A stretch of 64,000 nucleotides of DNA from Leucaena leucocephala (GCA_037074615.1 CM073558.1:7679501-7743500), one strand, 5' to 3'. Counted from the stretch's first letter, positions 9,389 to 20,992 are shown. Program-made: numbers and translations. The notes: generated by a model from the letters alone, not told the origin.

Positions 9389-10304
9389 AAAGGGAAATTT
9401 TTTCTCTTCAGTTACATGCAAAATTACCAAATTGCCCCTATGTCTATTTACTGGAGAAACACTCTCTCCTTCCATTTTGGCTAGCTGATGCCGTGAGCTG
9501 GAGAGGAAAGTGCAGAGAAGGTTCATGATGCGTGAGCGCTATAGCTGCTGTGACTTATTGTTCTCTGTAGTCTGAGCTGCTGTTATCAGAGCCGTGTTGC
9601 CCCGCCATCGCTGTGGTCTTCCTTGTTTCTTGAATCTCGACTGTTGGAAAGAATTTCCCCTCCTTTTTTCTGGTTTTATAGCTGCTTTACTGTGCTGCCA
9701 CTGCAAGTCCACCATTGTTCTTGGTTGGTGGCCATAGTTCTGGGAAGCTCTTCTCCCTCCTCTTACTTGTTGAGTGCTGCGTTGCTGTGCTATCTTCATT
9801 AGAGAAATAGAGCAAGAGTGGGAGAGGAGGAGCAGCACTGGATCGCTGGAGGTGAGGGAGGAGTGTTCGTCGGTTACTGTAGGATCATGTCACCGTTGGT
9901 CCTTTATCATCCACGGTGCCGTCGACGTAGCTGTTGTTGCTGTCACTAGCTACCATCGCTATTGTCACGCCTCATTCACGACTACTATAGCAGTTACAGA
10001 TCTCCAAGCTCCTTCTCCATCTTTGCACAATTTTGTTGTGGTTTGGTGGTAAGTATAAACTACTTCCTTTCCTATGAATATTCATAGTTTTATTGGCTGA
10101 GTTAATGTCTATTTGCACCTGCTTGACGAGTTATGATGGAGGTGGGGGAGAAGGTTGAATTTGTGTGTACTGTGGAAACCATTGTTCTGTGTGTGTGAGT
10201 GATATCTGTCTTCTGTTGAGCTATGCTGTTGATGTTATGCGAAATGTGAAGAGGAAGAAAAGAATGGTGGGATAAAAGGAATTAAAGTAAAGGGATGGAC
10301 GGCA

Positions 10305-10306
10305 TA

Positions 10307-10340
<34 letters not shown>
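10305..10340. repeat. TG/TA microsatellite
   Basis: A short (TG)n run continues into about 13 copies of TA. Confidence 0.9.
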
Positions 10341-11077
10341 AGAGTTTACTGTTATGTGCAGGTGTTGTCTCTGTTATGGGATGAATAATTGAACCAAAAT
10401 TTAATTGAAGTTAAGTGTGGGAATTAAAGTTTTAGACTTGAAATTGGACCCAAAATCATGACATGGTGCTGCTGGAATTGAGTAACTTAAGTTATATATA
10501 TACACATTAGTGTTATATTGCATAGTACGTAGTTAGTATTGTGCTTGCATGTTGGAATTCAAAAATTTGGAAATATGAAAGTTTTAAAATATCATGGCTT
10601 TGATATTTTAATAGATGCTACAGTTAGATTGAAGAAAAAATATATAGAAATAAGAAAATAATAGATAAACAGAAATTAAAGTATGTAAAGAGGGAAGTAA
10701 TATTTTAATTAATTGTTTTGGTTGTAATGAAGTAAAAGTGAACATAAGCTATACTGTGGATTTAAAGGTATGTTAGAAAAAGAATAAAATTTGAGGAATT
10801 ATTCCGCTTATGGATGTTGAGTTATATGGAAGAATATAAAATTTGGATAAAGGTTGTTTAAATTAAATATGGTTGCAAGGTTTGAAAATTTTCAAAGTTA
10901 AAGGTTGTGATTTTTCATATTTTAAGTGTTATGAAGAAAATAATATTTGGTACAAAAAGATATGGATGGTATTTATTGATGGAATGTTTTACTTCTGAAA
11001 AATTTAGAAAATTAAGAAGAGAATATTATTCTAAAGAATATAGTAGGAGTAAGCTATATTAGAATATTGCAAGTGAG

Positions 11078-11917
11078 TGAATAACGTCCCATAAAAATGA
11101 TATTTTTATATAATATCTTGTTATTTTATATATTTCATTTAAGTATTAAATTTTAAGTATGATTTACGAAAAGCAAGGTATATGAATTCATGGCTTTAAT
11201 TGTTAGCAATGATTTTTCTTGCAAATGGTTTATTATGTACATTTCATGATTTGAATAATTATCCATATGAATTGAAGAAATCTTTTGATAAGTTATTTTA
11301 ATATTCATGCTGGGGTTTCATGATTATGAAGTATTTTTAACAAAAATTGTTGTATTGGGAAGTGTTATGATTATTAAATGTCAAATGGACCACATTCATG
11401 CTAGAAAGGTTTTCAGAAATGACGAAATACAGAACACTGGTTACTAACAACAAAACTGTTAGTCCTTCATGCACCATGGTTAAACCCGAGCTCGATAGAT
11501 ATTCTTGAGTCTCATACTCGCACTGGTTATTCATAGGATTTATTCTTGCTCTTGTTTCTTGTAGATATTGTACTTGCATCTGTTATTCGTGGGTCTCGTA
11601 CATGTGCTTGTTTCGTGGCCTCGTACTATGCTTGGTTATTTACTCTCATGGACTGTGTGTCCATGCTTATTTTTGTGGCCTCGAGCTACATCGGATTGCT
11701 TAATTACCCTCATGAAGTATGTGTCCATGCCTATTTTCATTCCGTTGAAGTCCTACAGAAAAAGGATTGATTTGAAATGATTGTTTTAAATGGTTTACCT
11801 GAAATAAAATGTTTACTAATACATTTGCATTAAAGTACCAAATGTTATGATTTAAATTTAAACATGTTGAAATTGTTTATTTTTGCATTTTAATTTATAT
11901 TTTTGGGACGTTATTCA
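11078..11917. repeat. Inverted-repeat pair 0.8 kb apart
   Basis: The sequence tgaataacgtccc at 11078-11090 recurs as its exact complement gggacgttattca at 11905-11917, with A/T-rich extensions inward that also match in part. It could mark a small TIR element inside the 3.1-kb insertion. Confidence 0.4.
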
Positions 11918-12355
11918 CAAGTAGATTATTTTGACTTCAGATAGTGCATTTGACCTTATTCCTCCAGCTGAGCAGTGAAAAGCCTCATTTCATATCTGAA
12001 GTAGTGATTTTTGGGCATATTTTCTTATAATATAATTATAAATTTATGAAATACTTGTATTATTTTGTAGAAGGTTTAGATGCTCTACCTAATCTATAGA
12101 TAAAGTTCTGGTTATTTTGAAAACATTTGCAGGTGATTTGAAACATTCACAGCCTGTTGTAGGATTTTTAGAAGGTCAGTTATACGAATAAAAATCCTGC
12201 CGAAATTCCTACAGAGGACTTATCTTTTGATTAAAATAGAATATATATTATGATTTTTGCTTTAAATGTTCTATTTATGGTTTTATGCTTAAGGAATATG
12301 AATTCATTCATATTCTGTGCCGATCACAGCTTAAATTTCTTGACGTGACAGTAAC

Positions 12356-12790
12356 ACTATTCAAGTGCTCGTGAGCAAACAAAACAACTTCACGGGGACT
12401 CAGTATTGACCACTTAGGCATCACCTCTATCAATTTCTCTACACTCATTCATACGGGGGAATATGAGGATGACGAGCCATGTATTCTTGTTTCAAAGGAA
12501 CACTAGGTTTACTATATGCAGGACGAGAAGCATAAAAATGGAATATGGTTGTCCACATCAAGCCTTGGGATCTTTATGATATGGGCAATAGTGACATTAT
12601 TTATGACAGTGAGCCCTTCCAACTAACAAATTTTGAAGAATTCCTCCCTTAAGAAGACGATAATTTAGCTATTGTCATGTATATCTATTTTATTAAATTA
12701 TATGGTACTCAATTTTTTTCTAAATATAAATAATAATCCTAACAATAATTGTTTTAATTTCTCCTACTATGCAAGATGATGATAAAGAAT
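12356..12790 (+). pseudogene. CACTA TNP2 relic, DUF4216 C-terminus
   Basis: The frame broken at 9227 resumes here: THYDHLGITSINFS-like coding, then a GEYEDDEPCILVS-like segment (about 12456-12500), then KPWDLYDMG (about 12558-12590). It ends in a region matching 560-640 and 34720-34800. A terminal intron is inferred from the donor catg/tatatct near 12676 and from alignment with the other two copies. Frameshifts are present. Confidence 0.6.
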
Positions 12791-13007
12791 AATAAATCAA
12801 TGACCTTTATCACTCATGTAATAATTTCTTTTGATACATAAATTAAATATATTCAAATAAATCAAAATTAGTTCAATTTCTTAAAAATTATTTTTTTTCA
12901 TTTCTAGTAGTTCTCATAAGGGCTAGAAATTGTCTTGAGCACAAAACCTCTAGAAATGCACAAAATTGCTAGCAATGAACAAAATTGCTAAAAATGCTTC
13001 CCAAATC

Positions 13008-13020
13008 TTTATAAATACCA
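13008..13020 (+). promoter_or_regulatory. TATA box of the CACTA internal promoter
   Basis: Reads tttataaatacca, preceded by gctagaaat and gctaaaaat motif copies at 12900-12995 and followed by a CT-rich leader (13020-13135). It is homologous to 990-1005 and 35121-35132. Confidence 0.45.
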
Positions 13021-13549
13021 CATCACTCCCTCCATCATTCACTCACACATTTCTTTTCATCCCTCTCCTCTCCTTCATATCTGTCCATAAGTTGATTCTT
13101 CTCTCCTCCTCCTCCTCCTCTTCCTTTTTTCTTCACATAGTAAGAGTTTATTTATTTTGCACATATTTATTTTATTTTTCTTTATTTATAGTTTAATAAC
13201 GTTTTTATATTTTCTTTTTTCAGATTTTCTTTCTTCATCTCAACCAATCCAACTACTTTTTCAACCTATGAATTAAAGTTCAACTCTACAAACTATTACA
13301 TGTCCAATTCTTGCATCTCTAACTCAATTTTCCTAACAAATTAAATTTAACTCATATGATACAATCATAATTTAATTATTGATTATTTATCACAATATAT
13401 TTTATATACAACTTAGAATACATTACTTATTACACATATCAACATAATCATCTCATATAATATATTTAATAGTTTCCTAATTAATAGTATCATATTTTAT
13501 AATAATTAAAAAATTGTTTTATTTTTTTCACCTAGAATGAAATTTCTAG

Positions 13550-13987
13550 TGGCTTTAGAGCTGCTTGAAAACCATAAACCTGTGAAAGAAAAATTAAATT
13601 TTGGAGCTTAAAAGTAGGAAAAATATTTCAAAAATTTAAATATTGGTGACACATTTCTAACGGTTCTCAACCGTTAGAAATTCTGGCATTTAGATGAATT
13701 AAAAATATTTCTAGTAGTTCCCAACCACCATGCACTCTCTAGCTATTCAGAGAACAACTAGAAATATTCTCTATGGTAAATAGTATATATTAACATAATC
13801 CCTTTGGCTCCTGCCACTTTTTTTTATAGCGTTTAGATAAACCGCTAGAAATGTCTTAGGTTTTGACCACTATATGTAGCGGTTCACTAGAACTACTAGA
13901 AACGAATTTTTAACATATGATTTTCTAGCAGTAACCGCTAGAAATGCCATAAAATAACTTTTAGAAATAACCTTTCTTTTTGTAGTG
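13550..13987. repeat. Right subterminal repeats of family B CACTA
   Basis: There are repeated copies of ctagcggtt and aaccgctagaaa in both orientations (for example 13655-13680, 13830-13850, 13875-13960). The array ends at the terminus tgtagtg. Confidence 0.65.
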
Positions 13988-13989
13988 CC

Positions 13990-14101
13990 AGTGTATAAAT
14001 GCTACAAAATTATACTTAAGATATATTAGAACCCAAAAAACCTTTCAGGTACTAAGTGGTCCTTTGTTGAAACTTTCTAAAGTATTTTAGGACCATAACC
14101 C
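13990..14101 (-). repeat. Right terminal inverted repeat of Mutator-like element 1
   Basis: Read on the minus strand it begins gggttatggtcctaaaat and aligns with the left arm at 7607-7725. Confidence 0.75.
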
Positions 14102-14110
14102 ATTATTTTG

Positions 14111-15713
14111 TAAAAAAAAAAAAAAACAGAGCACACAACAATATCTTCATGATCTTAATGTAATAGGTTGTTTCCAACCAAACAAGAAGTATTTCACAAT
14201 GTCTTCAATCATGGGTATACATATATACATACAAACATACATAAGATAAATGCATATAGTAAGTTGCAAGAAAATCTTCAAGCAAACAAAGCATCAACCA
14301 TTGAACTCAATTATAAAGAAAGATGTTTTCATTTTCTAAGAATCAAGTGTTCGCGTGCGCGTGTGTATCATTTCTTTGAATGGCATATTTATAGCTTATT
14401 ACAAAAAATAGCTGTTTAACTTCAAAAGTCAATATTTGCATTCACAAAAGTTAGTCAGTAGAAACAAACGGTCAACTATAGCGGGCCTAATGGTTGACTA
14501 CTGCACAATTTTTTTTTAAATTTAATTAATAGTATCTCTAAGTCACTTTAAACTTGAGATTAAATATTTTCAAAACTCAGAGTACAAATGATTTTAACTT
14601 TTCTAATATGGGGATTCAAATTTGTATTCTTTTTCTTATAAAGTAATACTAACTATCATTTTAACTAACAGCTTGTTGGTACAAAATATTATTGTTATAG
14701 TGAATATTTAGGATAACATTTGACTATTCAAAGGCATTATATTATAGTGGATTCGTACATTGAACAACCAGACATTATTTTCCACACAATAACCGACGCG
14801 TTGCTTCTTACCACACAATAATCAACTGCTTTATTTAATTAGACATATCCTATTCAACATTCTAACTTGGAATAATTCAACAAATGATATCTATTAATAG
14901 AAAAGTTTTTTGTGTCGAGTTTTTCAATAAAACAATTATATGCCGAGTACATGATAACAATTAGTCCAATATGAATAATGTGCATGTGAGACCTTATTCA
15001 TATATCCAGTTTATATATATTATACAATATCAAAACATATTAGATATACAAACACGCATATAAATGACATAAATTTTAAAAAGTTAAATTTCCTTTATTT
15101 GTTTATCAAAGTAATACCAACATTTGAATTTTGAGTTATAACGGGTTCAGTTTGCACCAAATCAAGACCTTCCATATTTAATATTGAGTTCTAGATTTAG
15201 TTTTTTTTGTTAAACTTTTATTTTTTAAAAAAAATATTTTAATATGTGCATAATTTAAAATAAAGCTATAATCTCTTAACTATCACTTTTTCGCAAAAAA
15301 TGTTTTTATATAAGAATCATCATTTGAAAATTTTTAATTTGCATTGTTGAAATTACTGAATTTAGACCGTTTAGATCTCACCGTAGTGATAAATATATAT
15401 TTCCATATATATAAATTATTGTGCTTGATGATCATGATAGCCACCATACTATGACTCCAATTTCAACTAAGATCGAAGAGTAAGAGGAAATTAAGAAATT
15501 GGAGGGAAGAAAATTAAAGAAAAGAGCTTTCACTTTGACTCGTATGCATCCAATAACAATTCAGGAAGATGCAAAGAATTTGCAGGCGAACTACTCATTT
15601 TCCCCTACCGTTTTTCTTCACATAAATAAATCAATAACTTCTTCTGTTTTAGCCCAAGCAATCGATCGATAACTTAGAAACAAGAAAAGCCAATAGCTCA
15701 GAGCTAAGTTTCC
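14111..15713. other. Upstream region of the UGT gene
   Basis: No second gene was recognised. AT-rich DNA with a weak TATA-like cataaataaa at 15621-15630, about 85-95 bp before the UGT ATG. An 83-codon open frame at 14168-14419 has no domain and is treated as chance. Confidence 0.4.
15621..15630 (+). promoter_or_regulatory. Possible TATA box of the UGT gene
   Basis: Reads cataaataaa. The leader that follows (15650-15713) is conserved upstream of the UGT fragment at 19180 and the pseudogene at 49517, which supports a transcribed leader. The TATA assignment itself is tentative. Confidence 0.35.
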
Positions 15714-17141
15714 ATGGAGAAAGCAACTCACATAGCCGTTATTCCGAGCGCTGGGCTCACCCATCTCGTCCCCATTATTGAGTTTTCAAAGAAACTTGTT
15801 CATCTATGCCCAGATTTTCAAGTTAATTGCATCATTCCCACTCTTGAGTCTCCTTCTTCTGCCACCAAAGCCTACCTCCAAGCTCTTCCTTCAAATATAC
15901 ACTCCATTTTTCTCCCAGCAGTTAATGAAGAAGTCATTGCTCAGCAAAAGGATGAACCAGCTCATATTGCAGTCCAAATTCAACGCGTAGTGACTCTCTC
16001 CCTGCCATATATTCATGAGGAATTAGAATCCTTGAGTTCAAGAAATGGCCTTGCAGCTTTGGTTGTTGATACTTTCGCCATGGAAGCACTAGATATTGCT
16101 TCAGAACTCAATATATTATCTTATGTATACTGCCCCTTCTCTGCCATGGCTGTGTCTCTTTACTTGTATGCACCGAAGTTGGAGAAGACAGTTTCTTCGG
16201 AGTTCAGAGACCTACGAGATCCAATAGAGATTCCAGGCTGTGTACCAATACAAGGAAGAGATCTCATAGACTCTCTTCAAGATCGAAGGAACATAGTTTA
16301 CAAGCAATTTCTTGAGCGTTGTAGAAGAATCAATCACGCTGATGGAGTTCTTATTAATAGTTTCCGAGAATTGGAAACTGAGACAATTAAATCCTTACAA
16401 GAAGAGTTCAAAGGCAAGCCCAAGATTTACCCTGTTGGACCCATTTTACAAAGTGGGTCAAGTAGTGAGGAAAATAATGGATCAGATTGTTTAAAATGGT
16501 TGAACAAGCAAGAACACAGATCAGTTCTCTATGTTTCATTTGGGAGTGGAGGGACAGTGTCTCAAGATCAACTCAATGAACTTGCTTTAGGGTTGGAACT
16601 TAGTGGTAAGAAGTTCATATGGGTTGTGAGAGCCCCAAGTAAATTTTCTAGCGCTGCTTATCTTGGTTTTGAAAATAAGAATCCTTTAGATTTCTTACCA
16701 GAAGGGTTTTTGGAGAGAATCAAAGAAAAAGGTTTGGTGATTCTCTCATGGGGGCCTCAAATTCAAATACTTAGCCATAAAGCAACTGGTGGGTTTTTGA
16801 CTCATTGTGGTTGGAATTCTATTCTTGAGAGTATACAGAAAGGTGTGCCATTGATAGCATTTCCATTGTTTGGAGAGCAGAGAATGAATGCTGCTTTACT
16901 AACTAACGGCCTGAAGGTGGCACTAAGGCCAAAGGTTAACGAAAATGGCATAGTGAAAAGGGAAGAAATTGCAAAGTTGGTAAAGAGTTTGATGGAAGGT
17001 GAAGAAGGTAAAGAGATTCATGCAAGAATGAAAGATTTGAATGATGTGACTGCTAATGCACTGAAAGAAGATGGTTCTTCGGCAAACACACTATGTCAAG
17101 TGGTACTCAAATGGAAAAATTTGGGTGTCATTGGGAAATGA
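15714..17141 (+). CDS. UDP-glycosyltransferase, UGT72B-type (hydroquinone glucosyltransferase-like)
   Basis: An intact single-exon gene of 475 codons, the usual length for plant family-1 glycosyltransferases (GT1, GT-B fold). These cytosolic enzymes move glucose from UDP-glucose to a phenolic hydroxyl; UGT72B members act on hydroquinone, monolignol-like phenolics and chlorophenols. Overall sequence resembles UGT72B1 throughout, including the LPGCVP-like IPGCVPIQGRD stretch (173-183) and YPVGPILQSG (239-248). The expected catalytic pair is H17 and D119. The PSPG sugar-donor box runs from W346 to Q389 and contains HCGWNS (364-369), E372 and the final EQ (388-389). Departures from the usual consensus are T16 where a glycine normally precedes the catalytic His, WGPQ for WAPQ, and FPLFGEQ for WPLFAEQ. 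There is no signal peptide or membrane segment. The start ATG lies in ccATGG and is conserved in the two related copies. The acceptor substrate cannot be read from sequence. Confidence 0.95.
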   Translation: MEKATHIAVIPSAGLTHLVPIIEFSKKLVHLCPDFQVNCIIPTLESPSSATKAYLQALPSNIHSIFLPAVNEEVIAQQKDEPAHIAVQIQRVVTLSLPYIHEELESLSSRNGLAALVVDTFAMEALDIASELNILSYVYCPFSAMAVSLYLYAPKLEKTVSSEFRDLRDPIEIPGCVPIQGRDLIDSLQDRRNIVYKQFLERCRRINHADGVLINSFRELETETIKSLQEEFKGKPKIYPVGPILQSGSSSEENNGSDCLKWLNKQEHRSVLYVSFGSGGTVSQDQLNELALGLELSGKKFIWVVRAPSKFSSAAYLGFENKNPLDFLPEGFLERIKEKGLVILSWGPQIQILSHKATGGFLTHCGWNSILESIQKGVPLIAFPLFGEQRMNAALLTNGLKVALRPKVNENGIVKREEIAKLVKSLMEGEEGKEIHARMKDLNDVTANALKEDGSSANTLCQVVLKWKNLGVIGK

Positions 17142-19007
17142 TGAATTTTTATATGTTTTGGTTTTAGTTTTTTAGTTTGCATGATTCTAGTTTGTTCTAT
17201 CTCTTACTAGAATATTAAATTTGGTTTTCGGTCATTTCAAAGTGAAAAAAAAAGTGGTGGCAAAAGAAATAATAGAAACGGGTCATTTTAATTGCTTTTG
17301 TTGACTTTTTTTGTTTTATTAATTTCTATAGTTTATTTCATATTCTTAGTCAATTTTTGTTTCATTATATGTTACCACAACTCCCAACCAAATTTGGTTT
17401 CATCAGACACGTTCTGATAAATTTTATGGTCCATATCTCTTCCATCCAAACGACTTCTATTGATTTGGAAATTATTGCATCATGCTCTCATAGTCAGTGA
17501 CATTCTACATAAACACCATTTTAATATCTCTGGATTGTGTCTGTTCGGATGCCAATATGAGGAAACACCATTGTAAAGCTATTTGCTTTGGATGTCTATA
17601 CATTAAATTCTAAAATATCATGGATGAAAAGAATACTCATCTTCACTAGAAAGGACCCATTCATAAGCATAGTATCATTATAGTAAATATTTTTTAATAT
17701 AATAACTAGTTGACATTTTTAGATAGATTAAGAAAATAAAATAAATCAGTTAATCATAATTAATATAAGAGTTAGTTGACTAATTATAATATATTAATGA
17801 GTATATAATATGAATTCGTCTTAAATTGCTAGATTTAGTAGATTAAAAAGTATATAATATGATAGATTATAGAGTATATAATATAATAGTTAGTTGATAA
17901 ATTAACTAACTCTTAAATTAAAGATGGGAGAAAGTACTTATCAACCTCTGATGCAACCGGAATATTGCATTACATCATGCGTGGTAAAATATCTCCTACT
18001 TTTGTCATACAGGAAATCTTTAGTACTTTATCTTTCACTACTTTGGCATTCCCCTACATAAGCTCGATGAGCACAAAGCGAATTCTTCTTTTAATACTTG
18101 ACCGCGCGAGATGAATAATGAAGGATGAATAATTAACATGAACAAGCAAAAGCAAAATAGTCAAGTCTCATTCCATACTTTAATTTGCCTTCATGTTTCA
18201 CCTCTGCAACAATTCTCTGGAGGAAACTAAGTGATGGCAACTCTGTTCTTTCTAAAATGCTTCTACTTGTTTCTTTTAGCTGGATTCATAATTCGTGTTT
18301 CTTTGCAACAAGTTAGATTAACTTTTTCCCCCTCAAGAAGCAATCTCTTAAACTAAGCTGTTTGACCGGCACTCCAGCAAATGTCATTATGCATGACACT
18401 ACTTTTGCCCTACTAACGGTTTTGTCCAATAACAATCATCAATCAATCAACTTTCAACTATTAACATTCATTATCAATTAATTAATTATACTGTTAAAAT
18501 CTTATAATATCTAGTTCAATTAAAATATATTTGGGTTGATCTGACTTATTACCTTTAATTCTTTTGTTTGCATCAATAATCCCAATTCATAATCCCACTT
18601 TAATTTTCAAAAGATTTTAAGCCACATTTTAATGGAAATACTGATTAATTACTATTATAGGGCACAAAATATTTCAAATATCAAAGTGGGAGCTTAAAAT
18701 CTTTCGAAGATCAAATTTTAAAGTTTTATAATATTTCAAATTTTTAATCATAATAAAAATTTATAATAATAAATAATTAATCAAATATAACATATTTTTT
18801 CTCACTCTCTATGCAACGCACTGGCAAAATCTTTAATTCATATTAGAATAATGCAGCCTTCTTTCTTTCATCATTTTATTTCTTTTCGTGCTTGTCCAAT
18901 TTCTTTTTCTGTACTTTGATGTTGTTATTATCATTATTATTATTTGGCAACAACTTTGGACTGATCATTTTGTGGAAGGGGTTCTGAATGGTAGATAAAT
19001 CTGAGAT
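17142..19007. other. 3' flank of UGT and intergenic DNA
   Basis: The first roughly 200 bp matches the 3' flank of the pseudogene copy: agaaataatagaaac occurs near 17262 and near 51040, with similar surroundings. Beyond that are AT-rich stretches with repeated agttagttga/tataatat motifs (17700-17910) and no recognisable gene. Confidence 0.45.
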
Positions 19008-19205
19008 TCTAGACAAAACTGGAGCCCCATCAAGGTCCTGTTTTGGGGTCCCCATCCACCGTTCAACAAATATTATCCATATTCCTTTTGATGCCACACA
19101 AACATCTTTCTGGAAAGCAATCGATAACTTAGAAAATTAATAAGAAGGCCAATTATATATATTGCTCGGCTAAGCTTCCATGGAGAAAAGGATTCACATT
19201 AATTG
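19008..19205 (+). pseudogene. Truncated UGT copy: upstream region, leader and first codons
   Basis: The stretch tagacaaaact...ccccatccacc (from 19012), attatccatat (19069-19079) and the leader gctaagcttccATGGAGAAA (ATG at 19180) align with 49349-49535 upstream of the UGT pseudogene. The last part also aligns with 15650-15730 upstream of the intact gene. Coding homology stops after about 8 codons (MEKRIHIN). It is a broken tandem duplicate, not a gene. Confidence 0.7.
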
Positions 19206-19959
19206 GGAGTTGAGTGATGGTAGTTGAGTTGGATGAGATTTGACTCCTCCTATTAAATTCGATAATATCACTGGATATCAGATGACTATAACATCGTGTT
19301 GTTGCTCTCCACGATCTCCACTTTCAAATTTCTCCTCACTCCTCACAATCGATCAGAATCAATATTGGTCATATTAATGACCGACTTAGTAACTCTCTAA
19401 AATTTTAAAAAATACTATTACAGCATGTTAATCACTAACTATCATGGCCCTTGGTTATTGTTAATACAAATGTTTAATTTTCTCCTTTTGCCCTTTTATC
19501 TCAGTCTCGACTCTCCATCCTTTCTTTTCTTCTTTTCTTCCTTCTCTTAGCCCACACCAGTGTCGTTTGCTCCACCAGCCTTGACTCACACTTAGGCCTA
19601 TGAGATCATCCTTTCCTGCTCACATACACCTGCAGTGTCGCCATTTTCCTCAAGCTACAAGATTGACCATTAGATCAGATTTAGATCATAGGTTCGACAA
19701 TCTTGGTTCAAATATGAGGTACGACACTCTCACCTTCATATCAGCCCCATTTCCAATTCCTTCGTGGGTTCTTCTTCACATCTAATTCACTCTGAGGTTT
19801 TAAACTCCTAGATCTTCATCTTCTTTGTAAAAAAATGATTTTGAAGGCTCACATCTTAAATCATAAAAAACGCTTTATATCTGATTGTGTTTTTCACATT
19901 TTAGATCTTGTTATACTTTTCTATGTTATACTTCTATAATTATGATTATTAACCTAATT
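19206..19959. other. Intergenic region without recognised gene
   Basis: Contains a CT-rich stretch (19500-19560) and short open frames without domains. No repeat or gene was identified. Confidence 0.35.
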
Positions 19960-20520
19960 ATGGTTGTTGGCAGTGGTTAGTTTCTAGCAGTTGACACAAA
20001 CCTCTAGAAAAAATAGGATTTCTAATAGTTATACAACAAACCACTAGAAATTTCAACTGTTTTGACTAGAATGGGTGTGGCCCCAAAACTTTCTAGCAGT
20101 TTAGTTCCGACCACTAGAAAAAGACCACAACAAGTATTGGTGCCATATGGCGTGAAGTTGGTGCCACATTTTTAGCAGTCCCTTTCTAATAATTTGGTTA
20201 GGGAAACCACTAAAGAATGCGGAAGGTCACTATATTTTCTAGCGGTTTTCTCCAAAACCACTAAAAATGTGTTGGTTTCTCGAGGAGTCCTAACACGTGG
20301 TAGGAGCAGGGGGCTAGGTGATGGTTATCAAAATTTCTAGTGGTTATGAGACAACCGCTAGATATTTTAGAATATATTTCTAGCGGTTGTTTGAAAAACT
20401 GCTAGAAATGTGTTAGTTTCTCTGGTGGTCCTGACACATAGCAGGAGTAAGGGCCGCAGAGGGTTTCGAGGTTTGAACTTTCTAGTTGTTATACAAATAA
20501 CCGCTAGAAATTCGCAACCT
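19960..20520. repeat. Left subterminal repeats of family B CACTA
   Basis: Repeated tttctagcggtt-like motifs and their complements occur at 19980-20070, 20095-20120, 20170-20270, 20335-20410 and 20480-20510. Confidence 0.65.
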
Positions 20521-20530
20521 ATATATAACC
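20519..20530 (+). promoter_or_regulatory. TATA box after the left subterminal repeats
   Basis: Reads ctatatataacc, placed directly after the subterminal array as in En/Spm-type elements. It would drive the transposon transcript to the right. Confidence 0.45.
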
Positions 20531-20741
20531 CTATCGTCATCATTTTTTCACTTTTGGCAAGTTGTGAAGTGAAGCTTTGTCGAATTCTCTCAACAAATCA
20601 AATCTAGATACATAACTATAGAAATTTAGTTCTCAATTATTTCTAAAGTTAATTTTATTTTGTTTATTTATTGTATTTCTTAAATTATTATAATTTGATA
20701 TTATTTATTTTTCATATTAATTGTTATTTGATATTATCAGA

Positions 20742-20992
20742 ATGAGTCATCGACCCCAAAAGGAGCCAGTTGATCCTAATAAACCAACAAGGATCCTACT
20801 TCTAGGGTTGGTGCTTCTAGGGCTGGTACTTATAGGGGTGGTACTTCTAAGGCAGATATAAACATTGATGACTATGATCTAAGTGAGGAAAGGATCTTGA
20901 ACTTCATGGAAAATGAAGTCCCTTATAATGATAAGGCTAATTTGACAGAGAAGGATCAAGGGAATGAGCAGCCCCATGATTTAACTAATTAA
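20742..20992 (+). pseudogene. CACTA first-gene exon, frameshifted
   Basis: After an acceptor-like tattatcag, an ATG opens MSHRPQKEPVDPNKPT. The reading then continues only after a frameshift as GASRAGTYRGGTSKADINID and an acidic tail (EERILNFMENEVPYND) with a stop at 20990. The low-complexity GA.RAG.YRGG.S repeat and acidic tail resemble disordered N-terminal parts of plant CACTA proteins. The assignment rests mainly on position. Confidence 0.4.

Larger units (their letters stand above)
9235..12350. mobile_element. 3.1-kb LTR-like insertion of unknown class
   Basis: Alignment of the interrupted DUF4216 frame with the intact stretch near 34440-34500 places an insertion between about 9227 and 12355. 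Candidate ends are TGTAATAG at 9235 and GTGACA at 12350 (TG...CA type). Imperfect flanks are gtaat near 9228-9232 and gtaac at 12351-12355. The interior has no gag or pol coding, so it could be a solo LTR or a nonautonomous element. It contains a tRNA-like box pair, a TG/TA microsatellite and an inverted repeat at 11078 and 11917. Confidence 0.4.
7772..13987 (+). mobile_element. Family B CACTA element, internally deleted, with nested insertion
   Basis: The right terminus is ctttttgtagtg ending at 13987. The left terminus is probably ctctacaaaaaaat at 7772, one change from CACTACAAAAA. Right subterminal repeats (tttctagcggtt and complement) lie at 13550-13970. Between the ends are TNP2 relics in plus orientation (7850-9232 and 12356-12660), interrupted by a 3.1-kb insertion. 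The 5' half of a normal CACTA, including the catalytic transposase_21 region, is missing. No clean 3-bp target duplication could be read. Confidence 0.7.
7607..14101. mobile_element. Mutator-like long-TIR element 1, split by a CACTA insertion
   Basis: The left arm (7607-7725) and right arm (about 13990-14101) are inverted repeats of about 115 bp: both read inward from GGGTTA.GG, through aaagtttc and ttctaatat, to tttTGTAGCATTTAT or a close variant. A 9-bp target duplication flanks it, attatttta at 7598-7606 and attattttg at 14102-14110 (8 of 9), which is the Mutator signature. The same family occurs uninterrupted at 51211-51762, 552 bp long. The interior here is filled by the CACTA element at 7772-13987. 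No MULE transposase is present, so the element is nonautonomous. Confidence 0.75.

Noticed and set aside
9539..10052. Pair of about 100-codon frames on opposite strands
   Set aside because: Low-complexity content, no domain, and position inside a noncoding insertion.
18876..19097. 73-codon minus-strand frame as a gene
   Set aside because: It overlaps the UGT upstream homology block and the AT-rich flank and has no domain.
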